Shown in pieces: positions 53,101 through 59,228 of a DNA stretch of 64,000 nt. This DNA is from VRUE01 sp963703895. Its GTDB lineage: Bacteria; Actinomycetota; Thermoleophilia; Solirubrobacterales; 70-9. The position numbers and the translations under genes are program-made. The notes beneath the pieces were generated by a model that did not search any database, was not told the origin of the DNA, and worked only from the letters and a program-made list of their open reading frames with translations. Within the stretch, counting starts at the first letter, position 1; each line of letters starts with the position of its first letter. Location of the stretch: the NCBI GenBank assembly GCA_963703895.1, contig CAVPFX010000001.1, positions 310,001 through 374,000 of the forward strand. Direction: 5' to 3'.

Positions 53101-53519
53101 CAGACCAGCCCCGCGGCGTGTTCCTCCACCTGCTCGATCGTCACCGACGGCTGGCCGGCACTGCGCTGCGAATTGTCGCGCGTGTGAGCGTGGGCGGCGG
53201 TGAGCAGGCGGCAGAGGTTGCGGTAGCCGCTCGCGTCTTCGACCAGGAGAGTTAGGTGGACGCATCCGACCGGGCCCGTTTTCACCGTCACCTCCGCGCC
53301 AGTGATCGGCTTGATCGCAACCTCTCCGCAGGCTTCGATCTCCTTGCAGGCCTGAACGAACTCCATCGAGCCCCAGATCCCGTCGTGGTCGGTCAGGGCA
53401 AAGGCCGGGTAACCGAGCTCCGCCGCGGCGTGCGCCAACTCCCGCGGCGTCGAGGCCCCGTCGAGGAAGGAGAAGGCCGAGTGGGCATGCAGCTCGACGT
53501 AGGGGGCCGCGCTTGCCAT
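50118..53519 (-). CDS. dnaE2: Error-prone DNA polymerase III alpha subunit (DnaE2)
   Basis: This 1133-residue C-family polymerase begins with a PHP domain (YVELHAHSAFSFLDGAS, ALTDHDGIWGSMEF). The palm contains the catalytic PDIDLDFPRDIRE and KIDLLGLGMLSAVERC. The helix-hairpin and OB domains (VEVAGMVVARQRPETSKG, here VEVAGMVVARQRPE) come at the end. Length and PHP features match DnaE2 rather than replicative DnaE1. With ImuB it carries out translesion synthesis after DNA damage. It lies 21 bp after the DUF6504 gene on the same strand. Confidence 0.95.
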   Translation of the reverse strand: MASAAPYVELHAHSAFSFLDGASTPRELAHAAAELGYPAFALTDHDGIWGSMEFVQACKEIEACGEVAIKPITGAEVTVKTGPVGCVHLTLLVEDASGYRNLCRLLTAAHAHTRDNSQRSAGQPSVTIEQVEEHAAGLVCLSGCAGTGMLAAAWERGDAAAGAEAARRLLRAFGRDRFRIELQRPFWRRDRSRNRWLAGLAERLALATVATGNVHSHEAGERAHLQDALVAVRLGMTLEESEPLRRGNRSSAMASPRKMAERFADHPDAVAETVRIAERLEFDLSRELGYRYPREGEPEVDRKLAELCRALLAESYADLPQYRPRAEAQLEDELRTIRGLGLSGFFLLHHDLLELAREVALEVRGRGSARSALPPGRGRGSSVSSIVCYLTGLSHIDPVANNLNSSRFLNEEVGKTAGATMPDIDLDFPRDIREVLIPRVHERYGADRSALVAAFPTYRPRGAVRDLGKALGLPREEIEKVAGMVGFHERRGEIGKDLLVAIGPERARSRRWRELLRLCGEAMGLPRHPSQHSGGMVISTRPLIDVCPVVPAAMAGRQIVQWDKDSCNDAGFLKIDLLGLGMLSAVERCVDEVARTRGKPLDLSRIDYDDPETFRSIRAAETTGVFQIESRAQMSMLPRTRPETLDDLTVQVALVRPGPIQGGAVHPYIERLKQRREDPEGFEAPCEHPLLKDVLACTLGTIVFQEQVIEVAIALAGFSAAAADSLRRAMSRKRSAEAMQGHRDRFVAGAVEVNDVPEAVAEKVWKQIQGFSGFGFPKAHSAAFGLLAYQSAWLRIHRAPEFLCALLNEQPMGFYPPDALVHEAQRRGVRLASPDANRSRVPCHVERLRGDLTVRVGLGYVKGVRGEEMESLVAERERSGHYAGIADLASRSGAGRDSLERLAWAGALDDLVGRRDPKRSISPFSGPSAALPGRREALWEAGGAGAGVRHKGGMQMALPLEPPLAPELKPLSDWERLIADYRTTGMTLGRHPIGLMRADLDPGILRSSQLEKTAGGETVEVAGMVVARQRPETSKGVVFMLLEDERGTVNLVVPPPVYERCRAAVRAAPVVRAVGRLERHEGTTNVVVSELVALSIPKPRTKPAKRPPRRPLRDRAVAELRAVAPAGHSWGRR

Positions 53520-53540
53520 CAGCCCGAAGTGCGCTCGGCG

Positions 53541-53789
53541 TCAGCCACGCTGCCGGTACCAGCGCCTGCTGACGATGCTGCGGAAGACGACCAGGTTGCG
53601 GCCGTCGGCGAGCGCCAGCTCGAAGTAGTGGCGGCCGAGTGGGTTCGGCGTCCACCAGCGGTCCTCGACCACCCACTCCTCGCGAATCGCCTCAACCGGG
53701 ATAGCGTCCACCGAGATCGGCTTGCCGTCGCGATCGGCCTCGACCCTCACCGGTCGCGGCACGTACAGCCGCCGCAAGCCTGGACTCAT
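53541..53789 (-). CDS. DUF6504 family protein
   Basis: The 82-residue protein (RLYVPRPVRVEADRDGKPIS, WVVEDRWWTPNPLGRHYFEL, ADGRNLVVFRS) matches the small DUF6504 family found between imuB and dnaE2 in actinobacteria. ATG 53789 is chosen with AAGGTG upstream; longer starts add a non-conserved stretch. It is probably part of the SOS mutasome. Its function is unknown. An 86-bp divergent gap separates it from the DUF6883-like gene. Confidence 0.85.
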   Translation of the reverse strand: MSPGLRRLYVPRPVRVEADRDGKPISVDAIPVEAIREEWVVEDRWWTPNPLGRHYFELALADGRNLVVFRSIVSRRWYRQRG

Positions 53790-53875
53790 CGCCGTACACC
53801 TTCCGTGCGATTTCGGAAACAAAGACCTGAATCGAGTTCCACACACGTGCGTCGTCGCTCCATAGCGTCCGCGCC

Positions 53876-54223
53876 GTGGACTGGCCTCCCGAGATTGGAG
53901 AAGCTCTTTCTCGGCCCGAGGACGCTTGGTACGAATGGAGGAAGGTCGAAGACTGGATCCTTGGGCCCGCAGGACACAGTTCGGAATGGAACAGTGTGTT
54001 CCACATCAGCCTCGGGGATTTGGGGGCTCTCTGGGGCGGCCTTGCCGAGGCGGCCATTGGGGCTACGATCGCTGTTGTTCGTGATCGCCGGCCCAACGGA
54101 ATCGCCTGCGGGGTCAACGTCGAACTTGCTCTTAATGGTCGGTGTGCCCCAGTAACGATTTCGTGGCACTACTCCGGTAGAGACAGCGCACCAAGACTGG
54201 TCACCGCCTATCCAAGTCCCTAA
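53876..54223 (+). CDS. DUF6883-like protein
   Basis: The 115-residue product (RKVEDWILGPAGHSSEWNSV, SLGDLGALWGGLAEAAIG, SWHYSGRDSAPRLVTAYPSP) matches the DUF6883 layout: an N-terminal K-x-x-x-Y/W-L/I-L-x-P, a central helix and the diagnostic PRLVTAYP end. GC content is lower than in the neighbours. The start is GTG 53876. It lies in an apparent two-gene unit with a DUF4926-like gene 12 bp downstream, inserted on the opposite strand between imuB and DUF6504-dnaE2. DUF6883 and DUF4926 genes often neighbour each other; no function is established. Confidence 0.65.
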   Translation: MDWPPEIGEALSRPEDAWYEWRKVEDWILGPAGHSSEWNSVFHISLGDLGALWGGLAEAAIGATIAVVRDRRPNGIACGVNVELALNGRCAPVTISWHYSGRDSAPRLVTAYPSP

Positions 54224-54235
54224 CATGGAAACCCG

Positions 54236-54451
54236 ATGGCAGTAGCTCAGAAAATCACGGAGTTCGACATCGTCGAACTGACCGAGGCGATAGATGATGC
54301 GCCAGCTGGGGCCAAAGGTGGTGTCTTGGAGTTCTACCGTGAGGGGACCGCCATGATCGAGATCCTCGAGCCCGAGCTCGACGCCGCCGCACGGATCGTC
54401 TTCGTTCCCGTCGACAAGCTGCGTCATACCACTCGCCCACCTCATCGCTAG
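54236..54451 (+). CDS. DUF4926-like protein
   Basis: The 71-residue protein (FDIVELTEAIDDAPAGAKGG, VLEFYREGTAMIEILEPE, FVPVDKLRHTTRPPHR) matches the DUF4926 SH3-like pattern, in which FDVVEL, G-x-x-G-x-V and V-P-V-x-x-L recur. It follows the DUF6883-like gene by 12 bp and is convergent with imuB, 5 bp apart. The small size and fixed partner resemble a toxin-antitoxin pair, but this is inference. Confidence 0.7.
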   Translation: MAVAQKITEFDIVELTEAIDDAPAGAKGGVLEFYREGTAMIEILEPELDAAARIVFVPVDKLRHTTRPPHR

Positions 54452-54456
54452 CGACT

Positions 54457-55470
54457 TCATCGGTCCGCGGCCGGAGTCAGCATCGCCCAGCGCTCGGGGA
54501 AGCGCGAGGCGGAGTCGAGCGGCACGACGGTGAGCAGCGAGTCGCCGCCCTGGGCGGCGCGGACCTCGCGGATCGCCGCGCTGAGGCGGCGCTTGCGGTG
54601 CTCGGAGCCGTGCAGCGAGAGCTCGAGCTGATCGCCGACCGGCGGGCCGAGGCCGAGCGCCCGCAGGCGCAGGGCGGCGACCGGCCCCGGCAGCGTCTCC
54701 AGGCGCGGCATCAGCACCGCGCCCATGGTCCGCGCCGAGGCGGTCGGCCGCCCCAGTCCCTGATCGACGCTCCAGCTGCCGCCGCTGCTCAGCACGGCGC
54801 CGAGGCGCAGCCCCAACACCGTTCTCCCCTTGCGCTGTGGCGCGGCAAGCAGCCGGGCGACGAGCAGCTTGAGCGCGTGCTCGAGCTGGCCGCCCGCGGC
54901 CCCTTCGGGCAGCTCGACCTGCTCGGCCAGCTCCTCGTGCGGGTGTCGCGGGCGCAACGGCCCCTCCTCGCCGCGAGCGAGGCGCAGGGCCTCTAACCCG
55001 GCCGGCCCGAAGCGGTCGGCGATGCGGGCTGGGGAGAGCGCCGCTAGATCGCCCAGCGCCTCGATCCCCAGCCGCCGCATCGTCTCGACCAGGCCCCCCG
55101 CCTCGCGCGGCGGCAGCTCTAGCCTGCCGACCAGCGTTGAGACGGGAAGCGCTGCCAGGAAGTCGCCTGCGGCCGACGGCGGGACGATCGTCTCCCGTCG
55201 CGCGGCAGCATGAGCAGCGAAGCGGGTGGGCGCAACCCCGATCCGCACCTCGATCTCCGCCGCATGCCGCGCCGCCGCCAGCACCCCAGCGCTCTCTCCC
55301 CCGTGGATCCCACGCAATCCATCGAGGGCGAAGAACGCCTCCCCGACCCGCTCCGACTCGACCGCGGCGCCGATCCTCTCAAGTCGGCGCAGCAGCCCCT
55401 CGGTCAGCTCGCCGGCCTCAACCGGGTCGGCGAGCGCGGCATCGGGGATCAGGACACAGGCAATCTCCAT
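54457..55470 (-). CDS. imuB: ImuB-like inactive Y-family polymerase (mutasome)
   Basis: The 337-residue protein follows the ImuB plan: IACVLIPDAALA at the start, VGEAFFALDGLRGIHGGE in place of the catalytic SxDExxLD motif, AAARRETIVPPSAAGDFLAALPVSTL (core DFLAALPVSTL), and GLVETMRRLGIEALGDLAAL, an HhH segment. The catalytic carboxylates of active Y-family enzymes are missing, as in ImuB. It is shorter than usual ImuB (about 500) and lacks a clear C-terminal clamp-binding tail. ATG 55470 is used because a consensus SOS box lies immediately upstream. No imuA' gene is present. Confidence 0.85.
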   Translation of the reverse strand: MEIACVLIPDAALADPVEAGELTEGLLRRLERIGAAVESERVGEAFFALDGLRGIHGGESAGVLAAARHAAEIEVRIGVAPTRFAAHAAARRETIVPPSAAGDFLAALPVSTLVGRLELPPREAGGLVETMRRLGIEALGDLAALSPARIADRFGPAGLEALRLARGEEGPLRPRHPHEELAEQVELPEGAAGGQLEHALKLLVARLLAAPQRKGRTVLGLRLGAVLSSGGSWSVDQGLGRPTASARTMGAVLMPRLETLPGPVAALRLRALGLGPPVGDQLELSLHGSEHRKRRLSAAIREVRAAQGGDSLLTVVPLDSASRFPERWAMLTPAADR

Positions 55471-55471
55471 A

Positions 55472-55485
55472 CGAACGTATGTTCG
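55472..55485. promoter_or_regulatory. SOS box (LexA site)
   Basis: CGAACGTATGTTCG is an exact match to the Gram-positive LexA consensus CGAACRNRYGTTCG and is a near-perfect palindrome. It ends 2 bp before imuB ATG 55470, with TATACG partly overlapping upstream. LexA binding here would block imuB transcription. It is 115 bp from the divergent hipB start. Confidence 0.9.
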
Positions 55486-55554
55486 TATAAGCACCCCGCA
55501 AAATCAAGGCTGAATAATGTGCTGATATTGCTACACCATGCCCAAATACCTCAA

Positions 55555-55608
55555 TGTATGAATATCCATACAAACTTCCTATCAGTGGTATTGTTTGAAT
55601 ATGCAAAC
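55555..55608. promoter_or_regulatory. Likely HipB operators
   Basis: Two palindromes precede or overlap the hipB start: TGTATG-N6-CATACA (55555-55560, 55567-55572) and GTTTG-N6-CAAAC (55593-55597, 55604-55608). Both have 6-bp AT-rich centres and lie in a markedly AT-rich gap (55495-55600). Autoregulation by a HipB dimer at such repeats is the norm for hipBA. Confidence 0.6.
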
Positions 55609-55870
55609 AGAAGATGAGGATGTCGTGCGCCGCCAGTGGTCGATTCACAACCCCGCGGACCTCGGCAGGGCAATCGCCGGCGCCCGGGCCGCGCGAGGAC
55701 TGACCCAGGTTGAGCTCTCAAAGCAGGCGGACATAGACCGCGGCTACCTCGCCCGGCTCGAGTCGGGGGCCTCGCAACTGGTCCTGGAGAGATCGCTCCG
55801 TGCCCTGCGCAGGATGGGTGCGACGATCACCGTGACGGTGCCGGTCAAGGGCGGCGATGGCGACCGCTGA
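55601..55870 (+). CDS. hipB: HipB-like antitoxin (XRE-family HTH)
   Basis: The 89-residue protein has a Cro/C1-type HTH (about 20-72: LGRAIAGARAARGLTQVELS, QADIDRGYLARLESG, LVLERSLRALRRMGATI) and a short C-terminal strand TVTVPV, as in HipB. ATG 55601 is preferred to TTG 55595. Its stop overlaps the hipA start by 14 bp. It should neutralise HipA and repress the operon. Confidence 0.9.
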   Translation: MQTEDEDVVRRQWSIHNPADLGRAIAGARAARGLTQVELSKQADIDRGYLARLESGASQLVLERSLRALRRMGATITVTVPVKGGDGDR

Positions 55871-57083
55871 GCGCCTGGGCGTATGGCTCGACGGCATCCG
55901 CGTAGCGGAGCTGACCTCGCGCCGGGCCGGATCGATCGACTGCCAATACAGCGACCAGGCCCTGGCGAGGTGGCCTCAGAACAGCCCCGTCATCTCCTGC
56001 AGTCTCCCCCTCGGCCCCCGGCGTCAGCCGGCCCTGGCGTTCTGCAAGGGCCTGCTGCCGGAGGGGAATGCCCTGCAGACGCTCGCCGAGCGGGCCGGCC
56101 TGGCCACCAACGACACCTTCGGCCTGCTCGCGCGCTACGGGAGGGACGTCGCCGGCGCGCTGGTCATCGGCAAGGACGACCCCGACGAGCGGCGCTTCGG
56201 GGTGGAGCCGTACACCCCCAAAACGCTCGAGGGCGCAATCGACGAGCTCGACGACCGCCCGCTCGGCTCCGGCGACGACAGCGAGCTCTCGCTCGCCGGC
56301 CTCCAGGACAAGCTGCTGCTGGTCGACCTCGGCGACGGCAAGTGGGGACGGCCTCTCCGCGGCAGACCTTCCACCCACATCCTCAAGGCCGACGATCGGC
56401 GGCACGAGGGACTGATCGATGCGGAGGCGGACTGCCTCGAGCTAGCTCGCGCCGTGGGGCTGACCGACACCGAGATCCAGCGCGAGCGCTTCGGTGACTC
56501 GCGCTGCCTGATCGTTTCCCGCTTCGACCGGCTCGAGAGCCCCAAGGGGATACAGCGAATTCACCAGGAGGATCTCTGCCAGGCCCTGGCAATCGACCCC
56601 GACGATCGCAACCGGCGGGCGAAGTACGAGTCGGCGGGAGGCCCGACCTTCAAGCAAGCGGCAAAGCTGCTGGACGACTACTCGACCAATCCAGCGGACG
56701 AACTCGATCGCCTGGTCGCGATCATGGTCTTCACCGTGTTGATCGGCAATGCCGACGCGCACGGCAAGAACCTCGCCCTCCTGCACACGAGCCCCGAGGG
56801 CCTGCGAATCGCCCCCCTCTACGACACCGTGCCAACCGCCCTCTGGCCCAAGCTACGCACCGACGCGGCGATGTCGATAGGCGGTCAGGTGACGCTGGCA
56901 GACGTGACCCTGAAGGACATCTATCGCGAGGCCACACTCTGGCGGCACCCGGTGGAGCGAGCCGAAGCCAGCGCCCTGGCCACGATCGAGGCGATCGCCA
57001 GCGCCATTGATGAGAAGGCGATTCCGACCAGCTCAGCAGTTGCGAAGTTCGTTCGGGCACGTGCCGAGGCGCTGCGGAAGTAG
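55857..57083 (+). CDS. hipA: HipA-like serine/threonine kinase toxin
   Basis: This 408-residue kinase has the HipA N-terminal domain (LGVWLDGIRVAELTSRRAG, LLPEGNALQTLA) and the autophosphorylation loop LSLAGLQDKLLL with S145 in the position of the E. coli phosphoserine. The catalytic loop VLIGNADAHGKNLALL (D300) and the metal-binding APLYDTVPT (D323) are intact. HipA toxins phosphorylate aminoacyl-tRNA synthetases and cause growth arrest. All key residues are present, so it should be active. The operon diverges from the SOS-controlled imuB. Confidence 0.94.
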   Translation: MATAERLGVWLDGIRVAELTSRRAGSIDCQYSDQALARWPQNSPVISCSLPLGPRRQPALAFCKGLLPEGNALQTLAERAGLATNDTFGLLARYGRDVAGALVIGKDDPDERRFGVEPYTPKTLEGAIDELDDRPLGSGDDSELSLAGLQDKLLLVDLGDGKWGRPLRGRPSTHILKADDRRHEGLIDAEADCLELARAVGLTDTEIQRERFGDSRCLIVSRFDRLESPKGIQRIHQEDLCQALAIDPDDRNRRAKYESAGGPTFKQAAKLLDDYSTNPADELDRLVAIMVFTVLIGNADAHGKNLALLHTSPEGLRIAPLYDTVPTALWPKLRTDAAMSIGGQVTLADVTLKDIYREATLWRHPVERAEASALATIEAIASAIDEKAIPTSSAVAKFVRARAEALRK

Positions 57084-57103
57084 GTCGCCCGGTATCTCTC
57101 CGA

Positions 57104-57877
57104 TCACCTCGCCCGGCACCTCCTGTTCAAGGTCGAGCTCAGCTTGCGCCCCCCCTCGAACACGAAGCCGGCCTTGATCAGGGGAAAGGGGGCGGAGCCA
57201 AAACCCTTGGGGGCCGGGCAGCTGGCGCTCAGGTAGCTATGTCGCTTGCCCTTGTAGGTGTAGCGGCGGGAGAGCTTCAACTCGATCCCGGTCACGTAGC
57301 CCCAGTTGCCGAGCGCTTCGGGCAGGGAGGCGCTGAGCACCGTGCCGAAGGTGCCGCTGCGCCGCTCAGCGATCTTGAAGGTGATCACGAAGGAGGTCGC
57401 GAAGGGCCGCTGGGCGTAAATGTGGCCGAAGAGAACCGACTTACCGTGACTTTTGCCGTTGAAGAGGAGCAGCTTGCCGGTGGTCGGGTAGGGCTCCTGA
57501 CCGCGCAGGACGATGTTGGCGTGGAAGGTTCCACTGCCGACCAAGGCACCGCGACAGGCCGCGGCGGCACGCTCGCTGGTGGCGACGGCGACCTGCTCGA
57601 GCGGGCACTCCGGCAGGCCCTGTTGTTCGAGGTGCCCGCCGCGATTGATCTCTATCGCCAGGGTGCGCAGCCGCGGCAGCTCGCTGCCGTCAGTGGTCGA
57701 GAGCTGACCGCCGAGTGAAACGGAGACCGGCGCGGCAGCGCTTCGGGGTAGGGCCTTTGGCGCCAGCTCGCCCTGCATGACGACCCGCAGGTGGGCGTGC
57801 TGGGTGACCTCTGCCTTGGCGAGGGTGGCGAGCGCAGCCGCGAGCAGCGCCGCCAAGATCAGGACTCGACCTCTCAT
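57104..57877 (-). CDS. Secreted hypothetical protein
   Basis: The 257-residue protein has a signal peptide (RVLILAALLAAALATLAKAE) and a beta-rich body (VSVSLGGQLSTTDGSELPRL, LLLFNGKSHGKSVLFGHIYA, WGYVTGIELKLSRRYTYKGK) with four cysteines. It resembles the repeated extracytoplasmic domain of the large secreted protein encoded upstream (59225-62111), and probably works with it. It is the last gene of the secreted-protein operon. No enzymatic motif is visible. Confidence 0.8.
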   Translation of the reverse strand: MRGRVLILAALLAAALATLAKAEVTQHAHLRVVMQGELAPKALPRSAAAPVSVSLGGQLSTTDGSELPRLRTLAIEINRGGHLEQQGLPECPLEQVAVATSERAAAACRGALVGSGTFHANIVLRGQEPYPTTGKLLLFNGKSHGKSVLFGHIYAQRPFATSFVITFKIAERRSGTFGTVLSASLPEALGNWGYVTGIELKLSRRYTYKGKRHSYLSASCPAPKGFGSAPFPLIKAGFVFEGGRKLSSTLNRRCRAR

Positions 57878-59228
57878 TGTCGGGTGGCCTTTCGGTTGTG
57901 GTGGATCGCTCGGCCGCTGCCGAGAACGGGACTACGGACGGCGTCGGCCCAAATTCAGCGCTCACCATGTGAGCGGCGTCCATGCTCACCACGCAGCGCC
58001 CCGGGCTCGGTTCTTCGTCACAGCCGCTCCAGGCGACGAACACGCTGCCCGGGTCGGCCGTCGCCCTGAGCAAGACGTTCGCTTCTTTGTTGAACTCCGC
58101 TTTGCAGACCGGACCGCAGCCGATCCCCGCCGGCAAGCTGTTCACACTTCCCGTCCCGGTACCCGCCTTGGTTACGGTGAGCAGCTGCGGATCGAACGGC
58201 GCCGGCGGGCCGAAGATGTAGACGGCCGCATTTTCGAAATTGCCACTGGTCACGTAGAGGTCGCCATTTGAGGTCGCCAGCCCGGTCGGTTCCCCGGCCT
58301 GCAGGAAGGAGGCAAAGCCATTGGCGAAGCTGCGCGGGACCGGACCGCGGTAATAGCCGGCCGCACTGAACTCGCTGACAATCGCTTCGGGTGTGAATTC
58401 GAAGCGGGGCTCGAGGTTGTTGGCGACGTAGAGATGGCCGTCGGCGGGATCGACGGCGAGGTCGGTGTCGGTGAGGTAGAAGTGGCCTTGGTCGGTGCCC
58501 TCGCCGCGGATCTCGAACTGCGGTTGTTCGGGATCGAGCCCCGGGTCATAGACCTTGACCGTCTCCGTCGCCGCGTCGGCGACGTAGACGAGGCCTTTGG
58601 TCGCGGCGAAGCTCGAAACCGCGACGCTGTAGCCGTCGACCAGCGAGCCGGCGCCGATGCGCAGCGGTTCGGCGCCGTCCATCGCCGCCACGCCGGACGG
58701 TTCGTAGACGGCGACGTAAGTGCGATCGTCGACGTAGACGCGGTCGCTTCCCGGCTGCACCGTCACTCCCGTGGAGTGCGCTTCGTCGATCGTCAGCCGC
58801 GAGCCGTAGGTGGTGCCTTTTACCGGCGGGTACTGCGCCGGGGTGAAGCGGACCACGTCGCGGTGGTAGTCGTTGACGTAAACGTGGCCGGTCGAGTCGA
58901 CGGCGAGATCGCAGGGGCCGTCGATCGGGGCAACCCCACCGGCGTCGAGCGGGTTCACTTTGTTGATCTGGGTCAGGTATTCCTGTTTTTTGTCGAAGAC
59001 GACGATGCGGTTCTGGTAGTAGTCGGCGACGTAGGTGTAGCCGCCGGCGTCGACCGCCACGCCACACGCACCCTTGAACTGTTCTTCTTTGGCGATTTTT
59101 TCGCCGGTGATCGAGCCACGAACCGGATGGTCGGGAAGTTCGGCCGCGCTCGCGCCTGGGGCGCTTGCGACGGTCGCCGCTGCCAGCAGCGCCAGCGTGG
59201 TGGCCAGCGCCCGTGTCATCCGGCTCAC
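57690..59228 (-). CDS. Secreted NHL-type beta-propeller protein; 3' end doubtful
   Basis: The signal peptide (ATTLALLAAATVASAPGASA) is followed by NHL/beta-propeller repeats (GACGVAVDAGGYTYVADYYQ, GPCDLAVDSTGHVYVNDYHR, DLAVDPADGHLYVANN). A bacterial-repeat domain comes next (TVTKAGTGTGSVNSLPAGIG, VAWSGCDEEPSPGRCVVSM). The open frame then runs 188 bp into the next gene as low-complexity residues. One base fewer in the GGG near 57957 would end the protein with AEFGRRRP at a TAG near 57940. The stated end therefore probably results from a frameshift. The start overlaps the upstream gene by 4 bp. Confidence 0.8.
   Translation of the reverse strand: MSRMTRALATTLALLAAATVASAPGASAAELPDHPVRGSITGEKIAKEEQFKGACGVAVDAGGYTYVADYYQNRIVVFDKKQEYLTQINKVNPLDAGGVAPIDGPCDLAVDSTGHVYVNDYHRDVVRFTPAQYPPVKGTTYGSRLTIDEAHSTGVTVQPGSDRVYVDDRTYVAVYEPSGVAAMDGAEPLRIGAGSLVDGYSVAVSSFAATKGLVYVADAATETVKVYDPGLDPEQPQFEIRGEGTDQGHFYLTDTDLAVDPADGHLYVANNLEPRFEFTPEAIVSEFSAAGYYRGPVPRSFANGFASFLQAGEPTGLATSNGDLYVTSGNFENAAVYIFGPPAPFDPQLLTVTKAGTGTGSVNSLPAGIGCGPVCKAEFNKEANVLLRATADPGSVFVAWSGCDEEPSPGRCVVSMDAAHMVSAEFGPTPSVVPFSAAAERSTTTERPPDNERSSPDLGGAARGCARHPRQGRGHPARPPAGRHAGRAGAKGPTPKRCRAGLRFTRRSALDH

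Noticed and set aside
53790..53875. A second SOS box before DUF6504-dnaE2
   Set aside because: GAATCGAGTTC near 53830 has one base too few in the spacer and lacks the GAAC half-site.
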